Source: Microbacterium pumilum
GTDB taxonomy: Bacteria > Actinomycetota > Actinomycetes > Actinomycetales > Microbacteriaceae
DNA: 64,000 nt
Direction: 5' to 3'
Assembly (NCBI RefSeq): GCF_039530225.1
Contig: NZ_BAAAOH010000001.1
Span: 558,001 to 622,000, forward strand
The translations under genes and the position numbers were made by a program. This document shows positions 18,701-25,886 of this stretch, in pieces. Each line of letters begins with the position of its first letter. The stretch's first letter is position 1. Below the pieces are notes generated by a model. The model saw only the letters and a list, made by a program, of their open reading frames with translations. It did no database searches and had not been told where the DNA came from.

Positions 18701-18813
18701 GTGCGGTCCGCCGCGGCGGCAGGAGTCGCCACGGCGATCCCGCCGGTGAGTATGAGGGGCGCGATCGTCAGGATCGCGGCGGGTCGGACACGTGCGGAGG
18801 TCGTCTTCGACAC
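12784..18813 (-). CDS. secreted bifunctional alpha-amylase / pullulanase (two GH13 domains)
   Basis: A 2009-residue exported starch-degrading enzyme. Start GTG at 18813, with AGGAG 5 bases upstream and a signal peptide ending ATPAAAA. Order: a starch-associated X25-like module (SELGCSDDWLPDC, near 40-130); an alpha-amylase GH13 domain (about 155-640) with GFRIDTAKH (about 411), FMFGEVYE (about 448) and FLGNHDMGR (about 516) holding the catalytic Asp, Glu and Asp; a fibronectin-like module; two more X25-like modules (SEMGCAGDWLPDC, SELGCLGDWSPGC); a pullulanase N-terminal and CBM48-like region; then a pullulanase-type GH13 domain with FNWGYDPYHY, VDGFRFDLMGHH (about 1503), YLYGEGWNFGE (about 1541) and YVDAHDNETLYD (about 1670). 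An Ig-like domain ends it. It should cut both alpha-1,4 and alpha-1,6 links. No cell-wall anchor is seen. Confidence 0.9.
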   Translation of the reverse strand: MSKTTSARVRPAAILTIAPLILTGGIAVATPAAAADRTFVLAGSLQSELGCSDDWLPDCGDTALEPTGVAGVYDAEFDVPAGSYEYKVAVDGAWDEAYGLDGGSANIPLTVGGTSTLRFVFDDNIHRVGVTVEVESLRDGYTSDDDALVSAPARQAGADEQFYFVMTDRFDNGDASNDTGGLTGDRLSTGFDPTDKGFYNGGDLAGLRSRLDYIEGLGTTAIWLTPSFKNKPVQGTGADASAGYHGYWITDFTQIDPHLGTNAELKDLIDDAHGRGIDVYFDIITNHTADVISYQGGQYTYVDKTTSPYQDADGTPFDPAAYAGTDSFPTLDAGTSFPYVPVVAPAEQSVKVPAWLNDVTLYHNRGNTTYSGENSTYGDFGGLDDLMTENPAVVNGFVDVYDTWIDLGIDGFRIDTAKHVNFEFWQKWSTQVLDYAHTHGKPDFFMFGEVYEADPVKLSPYVRQTDMNSVLDFTFQSAALSFAKGNSAKGLQKLFAGDDYYTTSDSSATALPTFLGNHDMGRIGYFLKDQPAAEQRDLLAHDLLFLGRGQPIVYYGDEQGFTGVIDGADKNARQSLFASQVDEYENQTLITGETVGSVDRFDTDAPLYEHIAALSQLREAHPALVDGAQIELLASDDAGVYAFSRVDRDERVEYVVALNNAATDQTVDLTTLTAGATYTPVYGGGSPVTADAAAAASVTVPALSAVVLRADRGVTAPAAAADLSVSVPVAGAGLTGTTPVSAAADDAWRETSFAWRVVGSADWQALGTAEDTDPRVFHDVGDLAAGTLVEYRAVSTDAAGQRSAASTYASVGNKVNFVEPEEPEEPVDFKTVSIAGDLNSEMGCAGDWLPDCEQAQMKLVDGIWKLEFDDFAPGPYQYKVATDKSWDVNFGANGVPNGGNISITHAGGKITFYFDPRSKFVQSNAEGPFVTLPGSQQSELGCLGDWSPGCLRGLMFDGDKDGVYEFATSAIPTGAYETKVAHGLSWDENYGVGGVPGGGNYSFSASDGKQILFRYTLATHVLEIELTDPPLPGTGQLQAHWIDAETIAWPSKLGAPAADASWQLYSSDDASLGVADGDVTGGDAVDLSLVATGLTPAQKDRFPALADYTALHVEGQDRDAVASLLKGQLMVAQRGAGDALTAFTGVQIPGVLDDLYADAVTDVDLGVTFQGSKPTFRLWAPTAQAATLLTWDPAGTGDPVHTEAAWDAASGTWTAGGKAGLKGDEYLWEVEVYAPTTTAIEKNDVTDPYSVALTENSTRSVAIDLDDKQWRPKQWEKTKAPVIDRAVDRAIYELHIRDFSATDESVPEAERGTYLAFARKSAGTDQLEQLAAAGINTVHLLPSFDIASIEENRAAQQTPDCDLASMALDSEDQRECIKDVVDTDAFNWGYDPYHYSVPEGSYATNPDGGARVGEFRSMVGALHSMGLQVVLDEVFNHTAESGQGAKSVLDQVVPGYYQRLNATGGVQTSTCCQNVATEHEVAQKLMVDSVVLWAREYKVDGFRFDLMGHHSKANMLAIRAALDELTLKKDGVDGKSIYLYGEGWNFGEVQDDKLFEQARQGNLGGTGIGTFNDRLRDGVHGGSPVDAASVWDQGFGTGLGTDPNGHPVRPDARTLGEQTDLVKIGLTGNLRGFEMTAADGTVKSGAEVKYNDAPAGYADQPDETINYVDAHDNETLYDLSVLKLPVDTSMADRVRMNTLELATVTLSQSPSFWHAGTELLRSKSLDRNSYNSGDWFNRIDWTGQESTFGSGLPFAAENPDDWDARRGPLLANPALKPAAADIAAAEASALDLLRVREQVGLLRLGSADLIEQKVTFPNSGPDATPGVIVMLIDDLVGEDVDPALEGALVVFNASPDATTQALPDLAGRGFALTAAQAKGADAVVKTTTWDAASGTVTVPARSVAVLVDKEAVSTSVKAAPNELVAKAGTTVKVTGKVVAADGTAPTGTVTVTDGGRVIATATLAAADKGKVGITLPSLKRGVHVIRTSFTGTGEYQNSRSPIPVPVLIY

Positions 18814-18883
18814 AAGGGCTCCTGGGGTAGGGGATCCCCGGAGAGTACTACCCGCCACCCGCAGGGTCGAGGGGGTTGACCAG

Positions 18884-20062
18884 TCAGAGGCGCTCGATGA
18901 TCGTCGCGTTCGCCATACCGCCGCCCTCGCACATCGTCTGCAGCCCGTAGCGACCACCGACCGCATCGAGGTGAGCGATGAGCGTGCCGAGCAGGCGGGT
19001 GCCCGAGGCGCCGACCGCATGACCGAGCGCGATCGCGCCGCCCCACGGGTTGAGCTTCGCCGGATCCGCGCCGAGCTCCTTCGCCCAGGCGAGCGGCACC
19101 GATGCGAAGGCCTCATTCACCTCGTACGCGTCGAGGTCGTCCATCGCCAGGCCGTTTCGCTCGAGGATGCGGCGGGTGGCCGGAATCGGCCCCGTGAGCA
19201 TGAACAGCGGGTCATCGCCGACCACGGCGAACGAGTGGAAGCGCGCTCGAGGCGTGAGGCCGAGTTCGACCGCCTTCGCGTCGCTCATGATGAGGACGGC
19301 GGATGCGGCATCCGTCAGCGGCGAGGAATTGCCCGCCGTGATGTTCCACTCGAGGTCGGGGAAGCGCTCCGCGAGGGCATCGGTGCGGAATGCCGGACCG
19401 AGACCCGCGAGTCCCTCCACCGTCGTGCCGGCGCGCACCGTCTCATCCGCCTGGACGATGCCGCTGTCCGTCGTGACGGGCAACAGCTGCGATGCGAAGC
19501 GGCCCTGAGCCGCCGCATCCGCTGCCCGCCGGTGCGACTCGGCCGAGAATGCGTCGAGCTCGCCACGGCTGAACCCCCACTTGCGGGCGATCAGCTCGGC
19601 GGACACGCCCTGGTTCACGAGGCCCTCGGGGTAGCGTTCCGCGAGTCCGCGCGGCAACGAGCCGCCGGTGCGCGATGACCCGAGCGGCACACGACTCATC
19701 GACTCCACCCCGGCGGCGATGACGATGTCGTAGGCGCCGGCGATGACGCCCTGCGCGGCGAAATGCGCGGCCTGCTGGCTCGATCCGCACTGCCGATCGA
19801 TCGTCGTCGCGGGCACCGACTCGTCGAAGCCGGCGGCGAGAACGGCCTGGCGGGCGATGTTCATCGACTGGTCGCCGATCTGGCTCACACAGCCGACCAG
19901 CACATCGTCGATCTGCCTCGACTCCAGCCCGCTGCGCTCGAGGACCGAGCGCAGCACGCCGGCCGCGAGGTCTACGGGGTGCACACCGCTGAGCGCTCCC
20001 CCCGGTTTGCCTCGTCCTGACGGCGTGCGGACGACATCGACGATGACGGCATCGCGGGTCAT
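18884..20062 (-). CDS. thiolase family protein / acetyl-CoA C-acyltransferase
   Basis: The 392-residue protein has all thiolase landmarks: VIVDVVRTPSGRGKPGGALS at the start, the acyl-accepting cysteine (Cys92) in TTIDRQCGSSQQA, VIAAGVESMSRVPLGS, the NEAFAS segment in AYEVNEAFASVPLAWAKE, catalytic His in GGAIALGHAVGASGTR and the second cysteine in QTMCEGGGMANATI. It should interconvert acyl-CoA plus acetyl-CoA and 3-ketoacyl-CoA; the RQCGSSQQA form is common in catabolic or steroid-type actinobacterial thiolases. ATG (20060-20062) overlaps the thioesterase stop as ATGA, making it the last gene of the propionate operon. The link to propionate metabolism is by position only. Confidence 0.88.
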   Translation of the reverse strand: MTRDAVIVDVVRTPSGRGKPGGALSGVHPVDLAAGVLRSVLERSGLESRQIDDVLVGCVSQIGDQSMNIARQAVLAAGFDESVPATTIDRQCGSSQQAAHFAAQGVIAGAYDIVIAAGVESMSRVPLGSSRTGGSLPRGLAERYPEGLVNQGVSAELIARKWGFSRGELDAFSAESHRRAADAAAQGRFASQLLPVTTDSGIVQADETVRAGTTVEGLAGLGPAFRTDALAERFPDLEWNITAGNSSPLTDAASAVLIMSDAKAVELGLTPRARFHSFAVVGDDPLFMLTGPIPATRRILERNGLAMDDLDAYEVNEAFASVPLAWAKELGADPAKLNPWGGAIALGHAVGASGTRLLGTLIAHLDAVGGRYGLQTMCEGGGMANATIIERL

Positions 20063-20520
20063 GATCGCTCCCTCTGCTCCGCGGTCGTGTAGGTGCTGCG
20101 CTGCTCGATGACCGCGAGTGTGCAACGCGAGATGCAGGCGAGCTTGCCGGCATCGTCGACGATCCGGATCTCCCAGACCTGCGAGCGCCTGCCGATCGCG
20201 GCCGGGGTCGCCGTCGCGGTCACCCATCCGGTGAAGACCGGCCGGATGTGGTTGGCGTTGATCTCCTGGCCCACGACGTGGAACCTCTCGCGGTCCACGG
20301 CGAGGAAGCCGGCCCACGAGGCGAGAGTCTCGGCCAGTGCGACGGATGCCCCGCCGTGCAGCACACCGGCCGGCTGCACGGTGCGGTGGTCCACCGGCAT
20401 CCGCGCGACGATCGCGTCATCGCGCACCTCGATGATCTCGATGCCGAGCGTCTCGATGAGCGTGCCCTGCGACATTCCGTTCAGATCGATGCTGTCGACA
20501 TCGCCGACCCACACGCTCAC
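20059..20520 (-). CDS. PaaI-type hotdog-fold thioesterase
   Basis: A 153-residue single hotdog domain: TVQPAGVLHGGASVALAETLAS is the PaaI/4HBT catalytic helix region, with HGG and the following acidic residue, and GQEINANHIRPVFTGWVTATATP is the family strand. Such enzymes hydrolyse aromatic or short acyl-CoA thioesters. Start GTG (20518-20520) overlaps the prpC stop as GTGA, so it is translated with it. It may release CoA from intermediates that build up during propionate or side-chain catabolism; substrate unknown. Confidence 0.82.
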   Translation of the reverse strand: MSVWVGDVDSIDLNGMSQGTLIETLGIEIIEVRDDAIVARMPVDHRTVQPAGVLHGGASVALAETLASWAGFLAVDRERFHVVGQEINANHIRPVFTGWVTATATPAAIGRRSQVWEIRIVDDAGKLACISRCTLAVIEQRSTYTTAEQRERS

Positions 20521-21707
20521 TCGACGGACTCCTCCGCGCGTCGGACGGTCGCGGCGAAGGCATCATCGGGCACGTAGCCGTCGATGTGCCGCTCGTCCGG
20601 ACCGTTGTAGGCCGACAGCGGACGGATCAGGGCGTTGGATGCCGCCTGCTCCATGATGTGCGCGGTCCAGCCGGTGACCCGTGACGCCACGAAGAGCGGC
20701 GTGAAGGTCAGCGTGTCGAAACCGATCAGGTTGTAGGTCGGACCCGAGGGGTAATCGAGGTTCGGGTAGATGCCCTTGCGCGCGACGAACTCGGACTCCA
20801 GGGTGTCGTACAGCGCGGCCAGATCGCGCGCGTGGTCGCCTTCCAGGGAATAGTGCTCGACGAGCGTGTCGAGGGCGGCCTTCATCGTCGGCACCCGGGA
20901 GTCTCCGTGCTTGTAGACGCGGTGGCCGAAGCCCATGATCTTGCGCTTCTCGGCGAGCGCCGTATCGAGCCACGGCGAGACGTTCTCGGCCGATCCGATC
21001 TCGTCGAAGATATGCATGACGGCTTCGTTCGCGCCACCGTGCAGCGGTCCCTTGAGCGCGCCGATCGCTCCGACGACCGCCGAGTACAGGTCGGCCAACG
21101 TGCTGGTGATCACGCGGGCGGTGAACGTCGACGCGTTGAACGAGTGCTCGCCGTACAGGATCATCGAGACGTTGAATGCGCGCACCACGACCGGGTCGGG
21201 CAGCTCGCCGAACGTCATCCAGAGGAAGTTCTGCGAGTAGTCCAGGTCGTCGCGGGGCTCGACCAGTGCTTGACCACGACGGCGGCGCTGGTCGTAGGCG
21301 ACCATCGCCGGCAACTTGGCGAACAGGCGCTTGGACTTCGCCAGGTCGGACTCGCGCGAATTGTCGAACGCGGCGGGATCGGATGCCCCCACCAGCGAGA
21401 CGGCCGTGCGGAGCACGTCCATCGGGTGCGCCTCGAGCGGGACCAGGTCGATCGCCTGCTTGACGTTGTCATCGAGCGTGCGGTTCGCCCGCTCCTCGGC
21501 GACGAACCCGGCCAGCTGCGATTCGGTCGGCAGCTCGCCGTACCAGAGCAGGTACGCGACGGCCTCGAACGACTGCGTGGCCGCGAGTTCCTGCACCGGA
21601 TAGCCCCGGTACAGCAGGCTGTTGGTATCGGGGTTGACCTTCGACACGGCGGTGTAGTCGACGGTGACCCCGGCGAGGCCCTTCTTGATCTCGATCGTGT
21701 CTGTCAT
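20517..21707 (-). CDS. prpC: 2-methylcitrate synthase / citrate synthase
   Basis: It condenses propionyl-CoA with oxaloacetate to 2-methylcitrate. The 396-residue length is the PrpC type. Catalytic elements are visible: the first His region GPLHGGANEAVMHIFDEIG, the second GFGHRVYKHGDSRVPTMK, and the aspartate in YPNLDYPSGPTYNLIGF. The N-terminal LLYRGYPVQELA is also typical. ATG at 21707 has AGGAG upstream and follows prpB by 10 bases. Operon partners prpB and prpD support methylcitrate rather than plain citrate synthase. Confidence 0.92.
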   Translation of the reverse strand: MTDTIEIKKGLAGVTVDYTAVSKVNPDTNSLLYRGYPVQELAATQSFEAVAYLLWYGELPTESQLAGFVAEERANRTLDDNVKQAIDLVPLEAHPMDVLRTAVSLVGASDPAAFDNSRESDLAKSKRLFAKLPAMVAYDQRRRRGQALVEPRDDLDYSQNFLWMTFGELPDPVVVRAFNVSMILYGEHSFNASTFTARVITSTLADLYSAVVGAIGALKGPLHGGANEAVMHIFDEIGSAENVSPWLDTALAEKRKIMGFGHRVYKHGDSRVPTMKAALDTLVEHYSLEGDHARDLAALYDTLESEFVARKGIYPNLDYPSGPTYNLIGFDTLTFTPLFVASRVTGWTAHIMEQAASNALIRPLSAYNGPDERHIDGYVPDDAFAATVRRAEESVE

Positions 21708-21717
21708 GTCGGTCTCC

Positions 21718-22617
21718 TCAGCGAGCGATGGTGAAGTTGAACACCGAAGTGTCGAAGTGGTTGTAGTCCTCGTAGTCGACGAGGTCGTAGAGGTCGGCGC
21801 GGTGCTGCATCTCACCGAGCTTCGAGGTGAGATGGCCCTCGTCGTTCAGCGTATCCAGCGCTCGACCGGCAGCGCCCATCGCGATGCGGAGGAGCGAGAC
21901 GGGCCAGATCACGATGTTCACGCCGACGTCGCGCAGCTGATCCGACGAGAACAGCTCGCTCTTGCCGAACTCCGTCATGTTGGCGAGGATCGGCACGTCG
22001 AGCGCCGCGCGCAGCGCCTCGAACTCGCCGAGATCGCGCATCGCCTCGGGGAAGATCGCATCGGCACCGGCATCCACGAGCGCCTTCGCGCGGTCGATCG
22101 CGGCATCCAGCCCCTCTACAGCACGGATGTCGGTCCGCGCCATGATGAGGAAGTTCGGGTCGCGACGGGCATCTGCCGCGGCTCGGATCCGCTTGATCGC
22201 GGTGTCTTGGTCGACCACGGCCTTGCCGTCGAGGTGGCCGCAGCGCTTGGGGTTGATCTGATCCTCGATGTGGGTGCCGGCGAGCCCGGCGTCCTCGAGG
22301 GTCTGGATGGTGCGCGCGACGTTCATGGGCTCGCCGAACCCGGTGTCGGCATCGATGATGGCGGGCAGTTCGGTCATCCGGGCGATCTGCTGCCCGCGGC
22401 CGGCGACCTCGGTCAGCGTCGTCAGGCCGATGTCGGGCAGCCCCAGGTCGGCGGCGAGCACCGCTCCCGAGATGTAGACCCCCTCGAAGCCCTTGCGCTC
22501 GATGAGCCGCGCCGACAGCGGGTTGAACGCGCCGGGGAACCGCAGCAGCTCGCCGGAGGCCAGCCGCTCGCGGAACAGCCGCCGCTTCTCGGCAGCGGTG
22601 GTTGTCGAGTACAGCAT
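21718..22617 (-). CDS. prpB: methylisocitrate lyase
   Basis: It splits 2-methylisocitrate into pyruvate and succinate, the last step of the methylcitrate cycle. The 299-residue protein shows the isocitrate-lyase/PEP-mutase barrel: FPGAFNPLSARLIERKGFEG, the metal site DADTGFGEP, HIEDQINPKRCGHLDGK with the catalytic cysteine in KRCGH, and MARTDIRAVEGLDAAIDRA. Start at 22617 shares one base with the prpD stop (TGATG), so the two are coupled. An upstream open extension is out of register with any protein signal and is antisense-type sequence. Confidence 0.93.
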   Translation of the reverse strand: MLYSTTTAAEKRRLFRERLASGELLRFPGAFNPLSARLIERKGFEGVYISGAVLAADLGLPDIGLTTLTEVAGRGQQIARMTELPAIIDADTGFGEPMNVARTIQTLEDAGLAGTHIEDQINPKRCGHLDGKAVVDQDTAIKRIRAAADARRDPNFLIMARTDIRAVEGLDAAIDRAKALVDAGADAIFPEAMRDLGEFEALRAALDVPILANMTEFGKSELFSSDQLRDVGVNIVIWPVSLLRIAMGAAGRALDTLNDEGHLTSKLGEMQHRADLYDLVDYEDYNHFDTSVFNFTIAR

Positions 22618-24143
22618 CAGAACAGGCCCTTCGGCGCGGGGGCGCTCGCGAGCACGCCGAGCTCGGCCACGATCGTGAGCTGCTGCACCTCTCGGGGCGA
22701 CAGGTCCGGCAGACGCTGCGCCAGGTCGAGGAATCGCTCGATCTCGGCCGCGGACAGCACAGGCTCGGCGAGCATCCGGAACTTGCGGATGTAGTCCTCC
22801 CGCGCGAACGGACGCGCGCCGAGCGGGTGCGCATCCGCCACGGCGATCTCGTCGGTCACGCTCTCGCCGTTCGCGAGACGGATCTCGACGCGGCCGCCGA
22901 ACGCCTTCTCGTTCGGGTCGTCCGAGTGGTATCGGCGCGTCCACTCCTCGTCCTCGGCGGTGGTGACCTTGTGCCACAGCTCGACCGTGTCGGCTCGTGC
23001 CGCGCGCTCCGGCGCGTAGGACTCGACATGGTGCCAGCCGCCGTCCTGCAGCGCGACCGCGAAGATGTACGGGATCGAATGGTCGAGCGTCTCGCGCGAC
23101 GCCGTGGGGTCGTACTTCTGCGGGTCGTTCGCCCCCGAGCCGATGACGTAGTGCGTGTGGTGGCTGGTGTGCAGCACGATCGACTCGATGTTCGCCGGAT
23201 CGCGCAGCTCTGGCCGCTCCGCGCCGAGCCGACGCGCCAGGTCGATCCACGCCTGAGCCTGGTATTCGGCCGAGTGCTCCTTCGTGTACGAGTCGAGGAT
23301 GCCGCGCTTCGCCTCGCCGGGACCCGGCAGCGGCACGTCGTACGACGCGTCCGGTCCGTCGAGCAGCCAAGCGATGACGCCGTCCTCGCCCTCGTAGATG
23401 GGGCTCGGCGAGGTCTCACCGCGCATCGCGCGGTCGACGGCTTCGACGGCCATCTTGCCCGCGAAGGCGGGCGCATGCGCCTTCCACGTCGAGATCTCGC
23501 CCTTGCGCGACTGGCGGGTCGCGGTGGTGGTGTGAAGCGCCTGACCGACGGCCTGGTAGATCGTCTCGACGTCGAGGTCGAGCAGGGTCCCGATTCCGGC
23601 GGCAGCCGACGGGCCGAGGTGGGCGACGTGGTCGATCTTGTGCTTGTGGAGCGAGATCGCGCGCACCAGGTCGATCTGGATCTCGTATCCGGTCGCGAGC
23701 CCGCGCACCAGCGCGGCGCCGTCCGCGCCGACGTGCTGGGCGACGGCGACGATCGGCGGGATGTTGTCGCCCGGGTGCGAGTACTCCGCTGCGAGGAACG
23801 TGTCGTGGTAGTCGAGCTCGCGAACGGCGACACCGTTCGCCCACGCAGCCCATTCCGGGCTCGTCCGCCGGTCGAGCGCGCATCCGAACACCGTCGACCC
23901 GTCGCCGCCGATCGAGACCGCGTGGTCGAGAGCCTGCTGCCGGGCGGCACTCACGGGGGCGCGCGTGAGGGATGCCGCGGCCACGGCCGCGTTGTCGATG
24001 ACGCGGTTGACGATCATGTCGACGACGTCCTGGTCGACCTCGACCGGATCGGCCGCGATCTCGGCGATGTGCCAGGCCAGCTGCCCCTCGCGCTCGAGGT
24101 TCTCGTCGCTGCGGTGCACCCGCAGGTGGTGGATGACGGTCAT
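22617..24143 (-). CDS. prpD: 2-methylcitrate dehydratase
   Basis: The 508-residue PrpD (MmgE/PrpD family) dehydrates 2-methylcitrate toward 2-methylaconitate. Family segments: [40 protein letters not shown] with the conserved D-x-D-H-like and SHPGDNIPP motif, [20 protein letters not shown], and [22 protein letters not shown]. It is iron-sulfur independent. ATG at 24143 overlaps the GntR stop as ATGA. No prpF isomerase or acnD gene is present, as expected for a prpDBC-type pathway. Confidence 0.93.
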   Translation of the reverse strand: MTVIHHLRVHRSDENLEREGQLAWHIAEIAADPVEVDQDVVDMIVNRVIDNAAVAAASLTRAPVSAARQQALDHAVSIGGDGSTVFGCALDRRTSPEWAAWANGVAVRELDYHDTFLAAEYSHPGDNIPPIVAVAQHVGADGAALVRGLATGYEIQIDLVRAISLHKHKIDHVAHLGPSAAAGIGTLLDLDVETIYQAVGQALHTTTATRQSRKGEISTWKAHAPAFAGKMAVEAVDRAMRGETSPSPIYEGEDGVIAWLLDGPDASYDVPLPGPGEAKRGILDSYTKEHSAEYQAQAWIDLARRLGAERPELRDPANIESIVLHTSHHTHYVIGSGANDPQKYDPTASRETLDHSIPYIFAVALQDGGWHHVESYAPERAARADTVELWHKVTTAEDEEWTRRYHSDDPNEKAFGGRVEIRLANGESVTDEIAVADAHPLGARPFAREDYIRKFRMLAEPVLSAAEIERFLDLAQRLPDLSPREVQQLTIVAELGVLASAPAPKGLF

Positions 24144-24856
24144 GCTGCTCCCTTTTGTGGGCGGTCGGTCGCTGAGCCTGTCGAAGCGCCTTCGACGGCG
24201 GTGAGGATGTTCGCGAGCGCGTTGTGCAGGTGGACGTGCGTCGCGTGCGCCGCGAGATCCGCGTCGCGGTGCGCGATCGCCGCGGCGATCAGCCGGTGCT
24301 CGGCGACGGAGGCCGCGAGCCGTGGTGGATTGTCGCGCGCGAGTCGCCTCACCCGCACGAGGTGGGTGCGCACGGTCCGCAGCGCTGCGGTGAGGTAGTC
24401 GTTCGCCACAGCGGCATCGAGCTGCGCGTCGAAGAGCGAGATGAGTGCGTAGTAGTCGTCCAGCGCATCCTGGCCCCCGTCGAGGCCGGCGCGCGCGAAT
24501 GCATCCGCCAGTTCGGCGAAGGCACCGGCATCCCCTCGCTCGGCCGCCAACCGCGCGGCGGTCTCTTCCAGCGCGCGACGGACTTCGAACAGCTCGCGGA
24601 TGTCGCCCGCATCGACGTCGGTGACGACCGTGACCCGCGCGGACTGCTGGGCGACGAGACCGTCGGCGGCGAGCCTGCCGAGCGCCTCACGCAGCGGAGT
24701 GCGACTCACACCGAGTCGCGTCGCCTGTTCGACCTCGCCGAGCACTGTGCCGGGGGGCAGGATGCCGCGCTGGATCTCATCGAGAAGGCTCGCGTACGCC
24801 CGATCACTCGCCCGCACTCGCACCTCCTCATCAGTCGATTCGGTCATTGTATACAT
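24140..24856 (-). CDS. GntR family (FadR/FCD type) transcriptional regulator
   Basis: The 238-residue protein has an N-terminal winged helix ([47 protein letters not shown], quoted as its start and end by the motifs [17 protein letters not shown]) and a C-terminal all-helical FCD ligand domain with the metal/ligand residues around [21 protein letters not shown] and [17 protein letters not shown]. It is the first gene of the propionate operon and probably controls it in response to a cycle intermediate such as methylcitrate. I choose ATG at 24856 because GGAG lies 6 bases upstream; a second ATG three codons later lacks one. The last residues ([12 protein letters not shown]) are encoded by a palindromic element, so the C-terminus has been rewritten by it. 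Confidence 0.88.
   Translation of the reverse strand: MYTMTESTDEEVRVRASDRAYASLLDEIQRGILPPGTVLGEVEQATRLGVSRTPLREALGRLAADGLVAQQSARVTVVTDVDAGDIRELFEVRRALEETAARLAAERGDAGAFAELADAFARAGLDGGQDALDDYYALISLFDAQLDAAVANDYLTAALRTVRTHLVRVRRLARDNPPRLAASVAEHRLIAAAIAHRDADLAAHATHVHLHNALANILTAVEGASTGSATDRPQKGAA
24167..24197. repeat. palindromic element at the 3' end of the GntR gene
   Basis: GGTCGCTGAGCCTGTCGAAG followed by a shortened return arm (CGCCTTCGACGG). It encodes the [10 protein letters not shown] tail of the regulator and ends a few codons before the stop that overlaps prpD. Confidence 0.65.
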
Positions 24857-24908
24857 AAAATGCTCCGTAGAGCGATCTGGGTCACGGAATATCCCATTCC
24901 GTATACAT
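24848..24908 (-). promoter_or_regulatory. GntR-type operator palindromes in front of the prp operon
   Basis: TGTATACA at 24848-24855 is a perfect palindrome and GTATACAT at 24901-24908 repeats its core, 53 bases away. T-GTATAC-A is the usual operator form for FadR-subfamily GntR proteins. A further short palindrome (GGAAT-ATCCC-ATTCC, 24886-24900) lies between. The first site covers the start codons of the regulator gene, so binding should repress its own operon. Confidence 0.55.
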
Positions 24909-24929
24909 CGAAGCCACTGGACTACAGTA

Positions 24930-24958
24930 TTCACAAATTCGTGAAAGAAGCGTACGCT
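24930..24958 (+). promoter_or_regulatory. leaderless promoter of the ABC exporter operon with overlapping palindrome
   Basis: -35 TTCACA (24930-24935), 17-base spacer, -10 TACGCT (24953-24958), then 7 bases to the ATG at 24966. TTCAC-AAATTC-GTGAA (24930-24945) is an inverted repeat over the -35, well placed for the MarR/GbsR-type repressor encoded by the third gene of the operon. Confidence 0.6.
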
Positions 24959-24965
24959 CGCGCTC

Positions 24966-25886
24966 ATGGCTACCGTCATCCACACCCAGGGTCTCGTCAA
25001 GCGATACGGCAAGGTCCGCGCCCTCGATGGGCTCGACCTCGACGTCGAAGCGGGCCAGATCCACGGATTCCTCGGCCCGAACGGCGCGGGGAAGTCCACC
25101 ACCATCCGGGTCCTCCTCGGACTCGCGCGCGCCACATCCGGCGAGGCCACCGTCTTCGGCTCCGACCCGTGGCGCAACGCCGTCGACCTCCACCGCCGCA
25201 TCGCGTCGGTGCCCGGCGATGTGAGCCTCTGGCCGAACTTGTCGGGCGGCGAGGCGATCGACCTGCTCGCGCGTCTTCGCGGCGCTTCGCGGCGGGATGC
25301 CGCCTACCGCACCGGCAAGGAACGCCTGATGGAGGCGTTCCAGTTCGATCCGCGCAAGAAGGGCCGGGCGTACTCGAAGGGCAACCGTCAGAAGGTCGCG
25401 CTCATCGCCGCGCTTTCGGTGCCGGCCGAGCTCTACATCCTCGATGAGCCTACGAGCGGCCTGGACCCGCTGATGGAGGTCGTCTTCCGCGAGGAGATCG
25501 ACCGCATCCGCGCGGCCGGGTCGACCGTGCTCCTCTCGAGCCACATCCTCTCCGAGGTCGAGCAGCTGTGCGATCGCGTGAGCATCATCCGCTCCGGCAG
25601 GATCGTCGAGTCGGGCACGCTCGCCGAGCTGCGGCATCTCACCCGCACCGAGGTGTCTTTCGACGCCACCACCTCGCCCCAGGGCATCCCGGGTGCGCAC
25701 GACGTCACTCTCACCGAGGGCCGGGCGCGTTTCACGGTCGACAGCGACGCCATCGTCGGAGTCCTCCCCGTGCTCGCACAGCGCGACGTGCAGGGTCTTC
25801 GCATCGAGCCGCCGTCGCTCGAGGAGCTGTTCCTCCGCCACTACGGCGACGACCTGGCTGCCCTCGAGGCGGCCGAGGCGAAGTGA
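24966..25886 (+). CDS. ABC transporter ATP-binding protein (antibiotic/multidrug exporter type)
   Basis: The 306-residue ATPase has Walker A GPNGAGKST, Walker B LYILDEPTSGLDP and the switch histidine in LLSSHILSEVEQL. The signature is the variant YSKGNRQKVALIAAL in place of LSGGQ, as in the DrrA/CcmA-like and polyketide-exporter branch. A roughly 80-residue C-terminal extension (from about 220) with VSFDAT and SLEELFLRHYGDDL is also typical of that group. It is translated without a ribosome site from a leaderless promoter and is coupled to its permease by a one-base TGATG overlap. Confidence 0.9.
   Translation: MATVIHTQGLVKRYGKVRALDGLDLDVEAGQIHGFLGPNGAGKSTTIRVLLGLARATSGEATVFGSDPWRNAVDLHRRIASVPGDVSLWPNLSGGEAIDLLARLRGASRRDAAYRTGKERLMEAFQFDPRKKGRAYSKGNRQKVALIAALSVPAELYILDEPTSGLDPLMEVVFREEIDRIRAAGSTVLLSSHILSEVEQLCDRVSIIRSGRIVESGTLAELRHLTRTEVSFDATTSPQGIPGAHDVTLTEGRARFTVDSDAIVGVLPVLAQRDVQGLRIEPPSLEELFLRHYGDDLAALEAAEAK

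Noticed and set aside
12784..18813. Cell-wall sorting signal on the amylopullulanase
   Set aside because: The C-terminus ends in an Ig-like strand (SPIPVPVLIY) with no LPXTG, hydrophobic helix or basic tail.
13672..18879. Very long open frames on the plus strand opposite the amylopullulanase
   Set aside because: Rich in Arg, Val, Asp and Glu with no domain; they are the usual antisense frames of GC-rich coding DNA, while the minus-strand frame has clear catalytic motifs.
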